In this document: piece by piece, positions 8,369-20,300 of the stretch
How positions within the stretch are numbered: position 1 is the first letter of the stretch
Layout of the letters: each line of letters begins with the position of its first letter
Source of the DNA: Aquilonibacter sp963820185
GTDB taxonomy: Bacteria > Vulcanimicrobiota > Vulcanimicrobiia > Vulcanimicrobiales > Vulcanimicrobiaceae
Length of the DNA stretch: 64,000 nt
Assembly (NCBI GenBank): GCA_963820185.1
Contig: CAWFYV010000004.1
Location: 124,001-188,000 of the forward strand
Reading direction: 5' to 3'
Made by a program: the position numbers and the translations under genes
The notes under the pieces: generated by a model
Databases searched by the model: none
The model's input: only the letters and a program-made list of their open reading frames with translations
What the model was told of the DNA's origin: nothing

Positions 8369-8788
8369 ATGGCCGATATTATGCATCTGGTCAGAATTGT
8401 GGCGCCGCCGGAGCGGGTGTACGAAGCGCTCACGACGACCGAAGGAATCCGCAATTGGTGGACGCGGGACGCGCAGCTCGACGACGCGATCGACGGGACC
8501 GGGACGTTTCGCTTTCACGACGGTGCGTCGGTTACCACCGTAACCGTCAAAGAACTCGAACCGCCGCTCCACGTGATGTGGAAAACGGCCTCCTCCTTCC
8601 GCCCCGAGTGGGCGGGCACGACCATTCACTTTGACTTGCGCGCCGAGAAAGACGGAACGGCCGTCTCCTTCGCCCATCGCGGCTTCGCACAAGCCGATGA
8701 TCGCTACGCGCAGACGACGACCGGCTGGGGCATCCATTTGCAGAGTTTGAAAGACTATCTGGAAACTGGCACCGGCAACCCACGATAA
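8369..8788 (+). CDS. Second SRPBCC (AHSA1-like) domain protein
   Basis: This 139-residue protein belongs to the same fold as the product of 7519 but is only distantly similar. It has ILHLVRI-type first strand phrasing (IMHLVRIVAPPERVYEALTT), a WWTRDA segment, and a C-terminal helix GWGIHLQSLKDYLETG. It starts 7 bases after the membrane protein gene and ends at the terminator, so it is the last gene of the ArsR operon. Ligand and function are unknown. Confidence 0.88.
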   Translation: MADIMHLVRIVAPPERVYEALTTTEGIRNWWTRDAQLDDAIDGTGTFRFHDGASVTTVTVKELEPPLHVMWKTASSFRPEWAGTTIHFDLRAEKDGTAVSFAHRGFAQADDRYAQTTTGWGIHLQSLKDYLETGTGNPR

Positions 8789-8826
8789 AAAAAGACCCGG
8801 TGATCGCTCACCGGGTCTTCTCTTTG
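8787..8826. terminator. Bidirectional terminator between the SRPBCC operon and rpoC
   Basis: A 12-bp perfect stem (AAGACCCGGTGA / TCACCGGGTCTT) has a 4-base loop. An A-run at 8787-8793 serves as the U-tract in the minus direction, and TTCTCTTT follows on the plus side. The two convergent units both end here. Confidence 0.92.
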
Positions 8827-8835
8827 CTAACGCGA

Positions 8836-12615
<3,780 letters not shown>

Positions 12616-12761
12616 GAGGACTCCTGGATTCGGGTGCTATCCGCGTTGCCTACGCAGGGTTACCGCAGCTCACGTTGTCGTAAGGGGTCCCACCGTCGCT
12701 TCGTCGGATCGAGCCGCCCGGTCGCCTTCGTCAAGGCGGGCCGGCTCTGGCACAGACCGAT

Positions 12762-12790
12762 AGTATACCACTGCTAGGAACACGGCTCAA
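12762..12790 (-). promoter_or_regulatory. rpoC promoter
   Basis: Read on the minus strand: TTGAGC (12790-12785), exactly 17 bases, TATACT (12767-12762). It is a near-consensus sigma70-type promoter about 147 bases before the rpoC start. It also lies just upstream of the divergent glycerate kinase gene. Confidence 0.82.
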
Positions 12791-12812
12791 GGGTGCTGTA
12801 GATGCAGCCCCG

Positions 12813-14078
12813 ATGCCCCCAAGCGACCAGCCCATCCGTGCGGCGCTGCGCTCGATCTTCGATGCAGCGGTCGCGAGCGCCGACCCACGAAAAGTTTTGG
12901 CCGCTCGGCTCCCAGAGCTGCCAACCGGCCGCGTTGTGGTCGTCGGCGCCGGGAAGTCGGCCGCCCTCATGGCCGCCTCCCTCGAGGACGCCTGGCCGGA
13001 GGTTCCACTCGAAGGCGTGGTCGTCACGCGCTACGGTCATAAGGTAGCAACGCGACGGATCGAGGTCCTCGAAGCGGCCCATCCGGTGCCCGATGCGAAC
13101 AGCGAGCTCGCCGCAGATCGAGCACTCGCCGCGGTCGCGGGGCTCCGGCCGAACGATTTGGTCCTTGCGTTGATCTCCGGCGGCGGTTCCTCAGTGCTGG
13201 CCAAACCAGCCCAGGGACTCACCCTCGCCGACAAGCAGGCGATCACCCAGTCCCTGCTCGCCTCGGGAGCGACGATCCAAGAGATAAATGCGGTACGCAA
13301 GCATCTCTCGGCGATCAAGGGCGGTCGGCTCGCGCTTGCGGCCCGCCCGGCGCGCGTCGTAACGGTAGCGATCAGTGACATTCCGGGCGACGACCCGACG
13401 ATGATTGCGAGCGGTCCCACACTCGCTGACACAAGCACGCTCGAAGACGTACGGGCGATCGTCGCTCGCTACAATCTTCGATTGACACCGGCGGTCGCTG
13501 CGTATGTAGAACGTGCATCGGAAACGCCGAAGCCAGGCGAGATCGTCGAAGACGTGCGGCTCATTGCAACGCCGGCCGCAGCATTGCAAGCCGCAGCGCA
13601 GCGTGCGCGCGAGCTTGGATTTACGCCGCTCGTGCTCGGCGAACTCGGAGGCGAGAGTCGCGACCTCGGCATCGTGATGGCTGGTATCGCGCGAAGCGTG
13701 CGTACGCACGGCGTGCCGATCGCACCCCCGGCTGTCCTGATTTCCGGAGGGGAAACAGTAGTAACGCTTGGGAACGGTCCCGCCGGGCGCGGTGGGCGCA
13801 ATATGGAGTTCTTACTTGCGCTCGCAATTGCACTCGAAGACCTGCACGAGATCTGGGCGATTGCCGGGGATACCGATGGCCGCGACGGAAGCGAGGACGC
13901 CGCGGGCGCGGTTGTTACTCCCGACACCCTTGAGCGTGCACGTGCGGCCCAGCTCGATCCGCGTGCCCTGCTCGATCGGCACGACAGCTTCACGCTCTTC
14001 GATGCACTCGGCGACGTCGTCGTGACCGGACCAACGCTAACCAACGTGAACGCGCTGCGAGCTGTGCTCATTCGATGA
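12813..14078 (+). CDS. gck: Glycerate 2-kinase (class II, MOFRL type)
   Basis: This 421-residue protein matches the GckA/TtuD family. It has VVVVGAGKSAALMA near residue 35, the glycine loop LISGGGSSVLAKP near 120, the SDIPGDDP motif near 190, and the C-terminal MOFRL signature around GGRNMEFLLALA and AGDTDGRDGSEDAAGA. The enzyme phosphorylates D-glycerate to 2-phosphoglycerate with ATP. It is followed by a LacI regulator, and a hydroxyacid dehydrogenase of the tartronate-semialdehyde reductase type lies 1.6 kb downstream. A glyoxylate/glycerate route is therefore likely. ATG 12813 has no clear ribosome binding site. Confidence 0.92.
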   Translation: MPPSDQPIRAALRSIFDAAVASADPRKVLAARLPELPTGRVVVVGAGKSAALMAASLEDAWPEVPLEGVVVTRYGHKVATRRIEVLEAAHPVPDANSELAADRALAAVAGLRPNDLVLALISGGGSSVLAKPAQGLTLADKQAITQSLLASGATIQEINAVRKHLSAIKGGRLALAARPARVVTVAISDIPGDDPTMIASGPTLADTSTLEDVRAIVARYNLRLTPAVAAYVERASETPKPGEIVEDVRLIATPAAALQAAAQRARELGFTPLVLGELGGESRDLGIVMAGIARSVRTHGVPIAPPAVLISGGETVVTLGNGPAGRGGRNMEFLLALAIALEDLHEIWAIAGDTDGRDGSEDAAGAVVTPDTLERARAAQLDPRALLDRHDSFTLFDALGDVVVTGPTLTNVNALRAVLIR

Positions 14079-14114
14079 CACTATCGAGGAGCGGTGCGGT
14101 GCATTGCCTAAGCC

Positions 14115-15161
14115 ATGCGTGTGCCCGCGAAACGTCCAACCCAGGCAAATGAGTCTGGCCTGGCCGCGGTGGCGCAGAGCGCCGGTGTTTCACTGGCGAC
14201 GGCTTCTCGCGTCTTGGCGGGGAGTGCGCACCGCGTGTCAAGCGACCTGCGCGATCGCGTCCTGCGAGCCGCGGAACTGTTAGACTACGTTCCAAATGCA
14301 AGCGCACGCAGCCTCATTATGGGCACGCGCAAGATCGTCGGCGTCCTGCAGCACGATATGCTCGACTTCTTCGCGGCTGCGAATATTCGAGCGCTCGAAG
14401 AGGTTGCCGATCGTGCCGGCTGGCTGATCATGCTCGTCAATGCGGGCGGCAGCGTCGAAAAAGAATTGCGCTACCTGCGCATGTTGCGTGCCGAGCGCGT
14501 TGGCGCGATCATTCTGATGGGCTCGGGACTCGACGATGACCACTATCGTTCGATGCTTACACGCGAACTCGGCGGCTTCGTCAAAGCCGGCGGCCGCGTA
14601 GCCATGGCCGGGCGCCACGATCTTCCGCACACGGAGTTCGTGCCCGACAACACGGCGGGTGCGCGAGCGGCGGTCGAGCATCTCTTGAGTTACGGCCACC
14701 GCCGTATCGGTATCATCTCCAGCCAAGCCGCGGTCATCGGGACGCGCGAGCGTATTGCCGGCGCTAAGAAAGCATTTGCAGATGCCGCACTTCCGTGGAA
14801 CGAGGAGCTCGTGGTCGAAGGGGACCACCGGCGTGCGAGCGGCGCAATCGCCTGCGAGCAGCTGTTGACCCGCGCTCCCGATATCACCGCAATCTTTGCG
14901 ATGAGCGACGATATGGCGCTGGGCATCTACGATGTCGCACACGAACGCGGGCTCTCGATTCCAAGCGACCTTTCAGTCGTTGGATACGACGATACCACGA
15001 TCTCGCAGGACGTTTCGCCGCCGCTTACGACCGTGCATTATCCGAACTACGAGCTTGCGCACCTGGCAATGGAAGCGTGCTTGAGCGAAGCGCCGCTTGA
15101 AGCAGCGCAGCTCTCGGTACCTTGCGAGCTGATCGTGAGGAACAGCGTCGCGCGGGTATAG
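14115..15161 (+). CDS. LacI-family transcriptional regulator
   Basis: The 348-residue protein has an N-terminal LacI helix-turn-helix (AVAQSAGVSLATASRVL, about 17-33) with the hinge YVPNASARSL. A periplasmic-binding-protein-like sensor domain follows (GVLQHDMLDFFAA, then AIFAMSDDMALGIYDVAHERG). The C-terminus has the usual SVVGYDDTTISQDVSPPLTTV segment. It probably controls the glycerate kinase gene 36 bases upstream and perhaps the dehydrogenases downstream. The effector cannot be read from sequence. Confidence 0.92.
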   Translation: MRVPAKRPTQANESGLAAVAQSAGVSLATASRVLAGSAHRVSSDLRDRVLRAAELLDYVPNASARSLIMGTRKIVGVLQHDMLDFFAAANIRALEEVADRAGWLIMLVNAGGSVEKELRYLRMLRAERVGAIILMGSGLDDDHYRSMLTRELGGFVKAGGRVAMAGRHDLPHTEFVPDNTAGARAAVEHLLSYGHRRIGIISSQAAVIGTRERIAGAKKAFADAALPWNEELVVEGDHRRASGAIACEQLLTRAPDITAIFAMSDDMALGIYDVAHERGLSIPSDLSVVGYDDTTISQDVSPPLTTVHYPNYELAHLAMEACLSEAPLEAAQLSVPCELIVRNSVARV

Positions 15162-15171
15162 TGTCCCTATC

Positions 15172-15699
15172 ATGGCCATCATTGGAATCATCGGCGCCGA
15201 TGACCGCGCGGTCGCGATTGGAAGAATGATCCGGCGAACCGGGCGCACCGTGTGCTTCAGCGACATCAACGACGATCGCACTTCGCTTGCCGCGGCCGAG
15301 GTGCTCGGCGACGGAGCTTTTGCTACGACGCCTTACCAGCAGGCGGCCAGCTGCGATACGCTGGTATTAACCGTTCACTGGGAAGATCTTGAACGCACGC
15401 TGACTGCGCTCGGCGACTATAAAGACGGTGTCCTCGTCGACGCGACGCGACCGCCGGATCTCGGCCAGCTAAGCGGCGCGGAGTTGCTCGCGCACAAACT
15501 CGACAATCGGCACGTGGTAAAAGGCTTCGTCGAGCCGCTCGAGACCAACGAATTCATCAAGATCGCATCAGACGATCCGGAGGCACGCGCCGAGGTGAGC
15601 GAGTTGATCGCCCAAAGCGGTCGCACCGCGCTCGACGTTGGTCCGCTGGCAAACGCGCGCGTTATCGAGCGCGAAGTCGCCGCACAGCTCTCACGGTAA
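15172..15699 (+). CDS. Small NAD(P)-binding Rossmann protein (F420H2:NADP reductase-like)
   Basis: A 175-residue single Rossmann domain. It begins IIGIIGADDRAVAIGRMI with a glycine-containing nucleotide loop (GADDRA rather than GxGxxG) and ends the second strand with FSDIN. The middle segment (CDTLVLTVHWEDLERTL, then GVLVDATRPPD) is typical of the F420_oxidored/NPD fold, which can act without a C-terminal domain. It starts 10 bases after the LacI gene. TATAGT at 15157-15162 ends 9 bases before its ATG, so it may also have its own near-leaderless promoter. Its 3' end overlaps the convergent dehydrogenase by 9 bases. Substrate unknown. Confidence 0.75.
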   Translation: MAIIGIIGADDRAVAIGRMIRRTGRTVCFSDINDDRTSLAAAEVLGDGAFATTPYQQAASCDTLVLTVHWEDLERTLTALGDYKDGVLVDATRPPDLGQLSGAELLAHKLDNRHVVKGFVEPLETNEFIKIASDDPEARAEVSELIAQSGRTALDVGPLANARVIEREVAAQLSR

Positions 15700-16602
15700 G
15701 CGCACTCGCCGTGCCTGTTGCCCGTGGCGGGAGAGGAACGTGAGTTCCGAGACTCCGGACTTATCGAGCTGACCCAGGCCCATCGCTTTCATCCGTTCGA
15801 ATTGATCGTACGTCGCCTGCGCCAGTGGGAGCGCGAGATCCGCGTCACGCCCGAGAGAAAGGGCTATTCCCGAATCCTTGGCAGCGTGCTCTGCCGAGAA
15901 GTAGACGTCATGCTCGCGGTTTTGCATGTCTTCACCGTCGGTCTCGAGGACGCGCGAGTTTGCGCCGGTTTGTGAGAACACCTCGCGAAGCATCGTGAGA
16001 TCGAGACCGAGCGCCTCGCCGAGACCAAGTCCTTCCGCTAATCCTGCGGTATTAATGTTCATGACCATGTTGACGAGCGCTTTAACTTCGGCGGCGCGCC
16101 CGGCCTCGCCGATATAACGCAGCGAAGCGCTTATCTTCTCGAACATCGGCCGCACGCGTTCGAAGACCTCGCGCCGGCCGCCGATCATCAGATAGAGCGT
16201 GCCGTTCCGAGCCTGGGTGATAGAGCTTGCCATACAGGCCTCAAGCGAGTGTGCCCCGCGCGCCTCCGTCCGTCGCTGCACCTCGACATGCATCGCGGGG
16301 CTCACCGTCGCACAGTTCACAAAGATCTTGTCCCGCGCGCCTTCGAGCAAACTGTCGTCTTGCTCAGCGAAGATGCGATCCATGGCGGCGTCATCGGTGA
16401 CGACCGTAACGATGACATCGGCATTCCTCGTAATCTCCGCGAGCGTCGTGTAGGCTTTCCCTTTGGTCGCGGCCGCGGCGGCCTGCGCAGCCCCGAGCCG
16501 AATGTCGTAGAAGGCAACAACGGGATACCCGACATCCGCGAGGCGAAGCCCAATGTTCGCGCCCATGCGTCCGGCGCCGACGATACCAATAGTCGGAAGC
16601 AA
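15691..16602 (-). CDS. NAD(P)-dependent 3-hydroxyisobutyrate dehydrogenase-type reductase, possibly tartronate-semialdehyde reductase
   Basis: The 303-residue protein belongs to the beta-hydroxyacid dehydrogenase family. It has the dinucleotide loop GIVGAGRMGANIGLRLA (about 5-21), a substrate-binding phrase near 120 (SLEACMASSITQARNGTLYLM, a variant of the usual DAPVSGG signature) and the catalytic lysine in EVKALVNMVMNINTAGLAEG near 175. The family includes GarR/GlxR, HibD and gamma-hydroxybutyrate dehydrogenases. With glycerate 2-kinase nearby I infer tartronate-semialdehyde to glycerate reduction, but the altered signature leaves the substrate open. It is transcribed towards the small Rossmann gene. 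Confidence 0.82.
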   Translation of the reverse strand: MLPTIGIVGAGRMGANIGLRLADVGYPVVAFYDIRLGAAQAAAAATKGKAYTTLAEITRNADVIVTVVTDDAAMDRIFAEQDDSLLEGARDKIFVNCATVSPAMHVEVQRRTEARGAHSLEACMASSITQARNGTLYLMIGGRREVFERVRPMFEKISASLRYIGEAGRAAEVKALVNMVMNINTAGLAEGLGLGEALGLDLTMLREVFSQTGANSRVLETDGEDMQNREHDVYFSAEHAAKDSGIALSLGRDADLALPLAQATYDQFERMKAMGLGQLDKSGVSELTFLSRHGQQARRVRLP

Positions 16603-16635
16603 CTCACCGCCTCCATCGCGTATTAAAGAAGTAAC

Positions 16636-18618
16636 GTGCTACACGCCTGTTGCTTAGCCGCGGTGGTTGCCGTTGCCTCGCCGTCGCCGACGCCGACACC
16701 GCTTCCGGTGATTAGTGTCGTGCGCGTTGTTACCGGCTCGCCACAAGCCATCCATCAGCTTCCGGTTCCGGCGTCTGTGCTCGATCAAGCGGCGATCGAA
16801 CATCTGCCGGCGGTTACCGCAGACCAAGTGCTCAGCTATCTGCCCGGGTTCGACCGCAATCGAAGCAACAGCATGTTCACGAACTACGGACAGCTGCGCG
16901 TCTCTTTCGCCGGGCTCGGCAACGACCGCGGATTACTTCTCGTCGACGGCATCCCGGCGCAAGACGGATTCGGCGGTCAGGTCGATTGGGCACAGTTCCC
17001 GACGCCCGATCTCACGCGGGCAGAGCTTTTGCGCGGTCCCGGTTCGGCACTTTACGGCGGCGGCGCAATCGGTGGCGTGCTCTCGCTACAAACGTTTGGA
17101 CCGACAAGCGCGTTATCTGGACCGGCCCAGGGGGCGATCAGCTTTTCGGGCGGTTCGCACGCCTTTGCGCAAACCTACGCACAAACGACGGCGCCGCTTG
17201 GCGGCAAGCTCTCTGGATCGTTCACCGCCTTTTCGCAGCAGTTGCAATACTATGCGCTCGCGCCCGGATACCAGACTGCGCACGACAACGAATCGCAGGC
17301 CCAAAGCAATATGGCTTCAGTACGGGTACGTTACGCGCCTGACGCGCAGACAGTGCTCGAGTACGGCTATCTCGGCGCGTGGGACTACCAACAAGAAGGC
17401 CGGCCAAACTACGATTTCTGGCGCAACATGCTGCAGAACGCGGTTCGCGTCGCCCATACGACCAAACAATCCGAACTCACCGGAAGCATCTACGTACGCA
17501 ACGGCTTCGTCACCAATCGCGCGGATATGTACCCGAGTGCACCGGGGACCTTGCTCTATACACAATACGTTCCAACGCACGAGAGCGGCATGCTGGTCAA
17601 CTGGATCGTCGGCGGCGATCGCTCGACCTTCGCACTGTTGGCTAACGCGAAGTTCGTCGGCGGTGTCAGCAATCAATACAATGGCACCGGGGTCTTTACC
17701 GTGTCTGGAAGTGGTACGCAAGATTCGAGTGGGCTTGCGATGCAGGAGACCCTGCGTTGGAGCCGTTTCGAACTGGTGGGCGGCCTGCGCGCCGACGCGA
17801 TCTACCTCGTCGACGCCGCAACGCAAAAAGGGCCAACCGCTACGACCGTTGCACCTCGCATCGATCGCGCGCTTTCCCCGCGCGCTGCGCTGCGTTACGA
17901 TCTGAGCAAAGCCCTCGCGTTTCGCGCATCCGCGGGTGGCGGCTTCCGCGCCCCGTATCTCAACGAGCTCGTTCGCGGGTATCAAATCGGGGCCGTCCAG
18001 TATCTGCCGAACTCAGCGCTCGTACCTGAACGCAGTTCATCGCTCGTGGCCGGGTTTGATTGGCTGCGCGGCAATAGCGAGCTCTCGGCCGACTTTACCC
18101 ATGCGTACGTGAACGACGCCATCGACTTTCGCACGATCAGCCCGACGGTACAGATGCGAAGCAACTTCTCGCACACGCAGACCGACGGCACGACGCTCGT
18201 CTACGTCCGACGGCTGGGATCTTGTTCGCGCTTGACGTTATGGGGAACACAACAATACTCGCGTATCGCCGTGGGAACGGCAGCCGACGTGGGCAAGCAA
18301 CTACCCTACGTCCCCAAGGCCTCAGCAAGCGCGCAATACGATGCGCCAATCGGCGCCGTACAGGCGGGCGCCAGCGTCACCTACTCGGGCATGACGTGGG
18401 CCGACGACCTGAATCAGCAGCCACTCGGCAGCGTGATCACAGCCGGACTCCATGTGATCGCTCCCTTGCATACCGGCGTCAACGTAACGCTTAACGTCAA
18501 TAACCTGACCGATGCGCGCTATCTCTCGAGCATCGATCGCTACACGCCGCCGCAAGTGATCTCGCTTGCGCTGGCAGCGCCGCTCGGGTCCGCACAAGCG
18601 TCCGCCTGCTCCAAATAG
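16636..18618 (+). CDS. TonB-dependent outer-membrane receptor
   Basis: A 660-residue receptor. After a short signal-like hydrophobic start comes a Pro/Thr/Ser stretch, then a plug domain (VTADQVLSYLPGF, GLLLVDGIPAQDGFGG, LRGPGSALYGGGAIGGVLSL at about 60-150). A beta-barrel follows to the end, with the family's typical aromatic strand pattern and an APLGSAQASACSK C-terminus that lacks the usual final Phe. It imports a scarce nutrient (siderophore, cobalamin or sugar) using TonB energy; the substrate is not readable. GTG 16636 is the start, with TATTAA 9 bases before it. Confidence 0.9.
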   Translation: MLHACCLAAVVAVASPSPTPTPLPVISVVRVVTGSPQAIHQLPVPASVLDQAAIEHLPAVTADQVLSYLPGFDRNRSNSMFTNYGQLRVSFAGLGNDRGLLLVDGIPAQDGFGGQVDWAQFPTPDLTRAELLRGPGSALYGGGAIGGVLSLQTFGPTSALSGPAQGAISFSGGSHAFAQTYAQTTAPLGGKLSGSFTAFSQQLQYYALAPGYQTAHDNESQAQSNMASVRVRYAPDAQTVLEYGYLGAWDYQQEGRPNYDFWRNMLQNAVRVAHTTKQSELTGSIYVRNGFVTNRADMYPSAPGTLLYTQYVPTHESGMLVNWIVGGDRSTFALLANAKFVGGVSNQYNGTGVFTVSGSGTQDSSGLAMQETLRWSRFELVGGLRADAIYLVDAATQKGPTATTVAPRIDRALSPRAALRYDLSKALAFRASAGGGFRAPYLNELVRGYQIGAVQYLPNSALVPERSSSLVAGFDWLRGNSELSADFTHAYVNDAIDFRTISPTVQMRSNFSHTQTDGTTLVYVRRLGSCSRLTLWGTQQYSRIAVGTAADVGKQLPYVPKASASAQYDAPIGAVQAGASVTYSGMTWADDLNQQPLGSVITAGLHVIAPLHTGVNVTLNVNNLTDARYLSSIDRYTPPQVISLALAAPLGSAQASACSK

Positions 18619-18648
18619 TCTTGCCCCCTTTGGGGAAAAAGATCGGGT

Positions 18649-19071
18649 ATGAATATTCGGTCGATCCTCACGGCGTGCGTGGCCGCCTCGATCCTGACGC
18701 TCGGCATGCCGGCAACGCCGGCACACGCGGACGGCGCGGCTAGCACGCGCAACATCATCATCTTCAGTGCTGCGGCAGCAGCGACATACCTAGTCGTACA
18801 GCACAATCGGAAAGTTCACCAGCGCGAGGCGCAGATGTCCGCCCGCCAAGCCGCGCTCGAGCAACAAGACAACGACGAGGCGTCGGCGTATGCGCAGGCG
18901 CAGCACGCATATCAGGAGGAGCTCACAGTCAACAACGAGTTGCAACGGGAAATAGCCTATCAACACAACGTTGTCGAAGCACAGCGCAAGGAACTTGCGG
19001 CGCTGAGCGTACATGACGACTCGGGGACCGGGAACGTCGCGATGATCTCGTACGGCTGGGGCAACGTATGA
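18649..19071 (+). CDS. Small secreted or periplasmic coiled-coil protein, unknown
   Basis: A 140-residue protein with a signal peptide (MNIRSILTACVAASILTLG, cleavage likely after AHA near residue 27). A hydrophobic segment follows (IIIFSAAAAATYLVV) that may anchor it. Residues 58-118 are Gln/Glu/Ala-rich and likely form a coiled coil. It does not match a family I know. Its stop overlaps the start of the next gene in ATGA, so the two are co-translated. Confidence 0.65.
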   Translation: MNIRSILTACVAASILTLGMPATPAHADGAASTRNIIIFSAAAAATYLVVQHNRKVHQREAQMSARQAALEQQDNDEASAYAQAQHAYQEELTVNNELQREIAYQHNVVEAQRKELAALSVHDDSGTGNVAMISYGWGNV

Positions 19072-19424
19072 GACGCGTCTTGGCGCTGCTTCTTTTCGCG
19101 ACGGTCTCGGCGTGCGCCGGCAATGATCCGCAGTCAACGGCGAACGGCGTGACACGAGCGGTCTACGACAACGACGTCTCCGCCGTACAGCCGTATTTCG
19201 ACGACGGGCTGCGCCCGCAAGTCTCACGGGCGGGCGTCGGCGTGATCTCGGACAAGATGCATGCGATGGGTAACTACGACGGTCTCACCCTGCTTGCGAG
19301 CGATATGTCGAAGCGCGAGTATAGCTATCGCGCCAACTTCTCGAAGGGCACGATGAACGTTATCGTACGCATCGATCCGGATGGCCGTCTAGCCGCGTAT
19401 CGCGTGTTTCCGTCGTCGAGCTAA
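19068..19424 (+). CDS. Putative small lipoprotein
   Basis: The 118-residue protein has a lipoprotein signal with lipobox VSAC ending at Cys16. The mature part (AVYDNDVSAVQPYFDDGLR ... GTMNVIVRIDPDGRLAAYRVFP) resembles small DUF4878/NTF2-like lipoproteins that have one alpha/beta domain. The start overlaps the preceding gene by 4 bases. The 3' end overlaps the convergent DUF4349 gene by 36 bases. Function unknown. Confidence 0.7.
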   Translation: MRRVLALLLFATVSACAGNDPQSTANGVTRAVYDNDVSAVQPYFDDGLRPQVSRAGVGVISDKMHAMGNYDGLTLLASDMSKREYSYRANFSKGTMNVIVRIDPDGRLAAYRVFPSSS

Positions 19425-20267
19425 GAGCCACACGATGAGCGCCGGCACGACGACGTAGGGCGCGAAGACGACGAGCCACATGACCAGCGCAACGATCGCA
19501 AGCGTGAACGTCCCAACGTGCGCGATGGCGTCTTGCCATTGGTTTGCGAGCTGTGCGCCGACGCTCGGATGCACGGGTACGGTGGCAGGCTCGGCGTCGA
19601 GTTCGGTCGTGATCGTCGAATATGCCACGCGCTGGCGCATCGACTTGATATCGGATTCGAGCTGCTCGATCTGCCCGCGCACGTCGGAGAGTTGGTTTTC
19701 GACGTTGAGCACCTGTTCGACCGTACCCGAGCGATCCATGATCCGAAGAATGTCGCTCTCGGTACGGCGCAGATTGCGAAGCTTTGCGGAGGAATCGGTG
19801 ATATCGGCGCTGAGATCCTGTGCGCTGCTGGAGCGTTCACGCACAACTCCGACGCGCGCGAGCGCCGCCATCGTCGTATCGAAGGCGCTCACTGGGACGC
19901 GCACCTCGAGGCTGCCCGTCTCGCGCGAAATATCCGAGGAGAAGACGTCGCCGCTCTCGCGCCGAGCTAGCATGCCGATCTTCGCCGCAGCCGCATCGAC
20001 ATCGCTGACATAGAGCTTCATGTCTGCCGTCTTGGCAATCTCCGGCGCGGCAAGTGACGCTGCTTGCGCACTTGCATTGCGCTGCGTGTTCCCACTGGAC
20101 GCTATGCGATCAAAGGTCCTTGGCGCGACCATGACCTTCTCCACCGCGGAATCGGTGTGATAGGTCCGCGGCGCAACATAGGGTGCTGCAACGGTCGCCG
20201 CCGCGAGAACGATCGCTGCCGCGACCGCGGTGAGGGATACGGGATGACGTGCGACACGTTGCAGCAT
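19389..20267 (-). CDS. DUF4349 domain membrane protein
   Basis: A 292-residue protein with an N-terminal membrane helix (SLTAVAAAIVLAAATVA), then the DUF4349 core (KTADMKLYVSDVDAAAAKI ... GSLEVRVPVSAFDTTMAAL). A predicted coiled coil (VLNVENQLSDVRGQIEQLES) follows, and then two C-terminal hydrophobic segments from about 250 to 283. DUF4349 proteins are thought to be envelope proteins; their role is unknown. It lies 33 bases after the MASE1-GGDEF-EAL gene on the same strand and may be co-transcribed. Confidence 0.85.
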   Translation of the reverse strand: MLQRVARHPVSLTAVAAAIVLAAATVAAPYVAPRTYHTDSAVEKVMVAPRTFDRIASSGNTQRNASAQAASLAAPEIAKTADMKLYVSDVDAAAAKIGMLARRESGDVFSSDISRETGSLEVRVPVSAFDTTMAALARVGVVRERSSSAQDLSADITDSSAKLRNLRRTESDILRIMDRSGTVEQVLNVENQLSDVRGQIEQLESDIKSMRQRVAYSTITTELDAEPATVPVHPSVGAQLANQWQDAIAHVGTFTLAIVALVMWLVVFAPYVVVPALIVWLLARRRKHAIRG

Positions 20268-20300
20268 ACGCGTACAACGGCGCGCGTCACGCGTGTGTGA

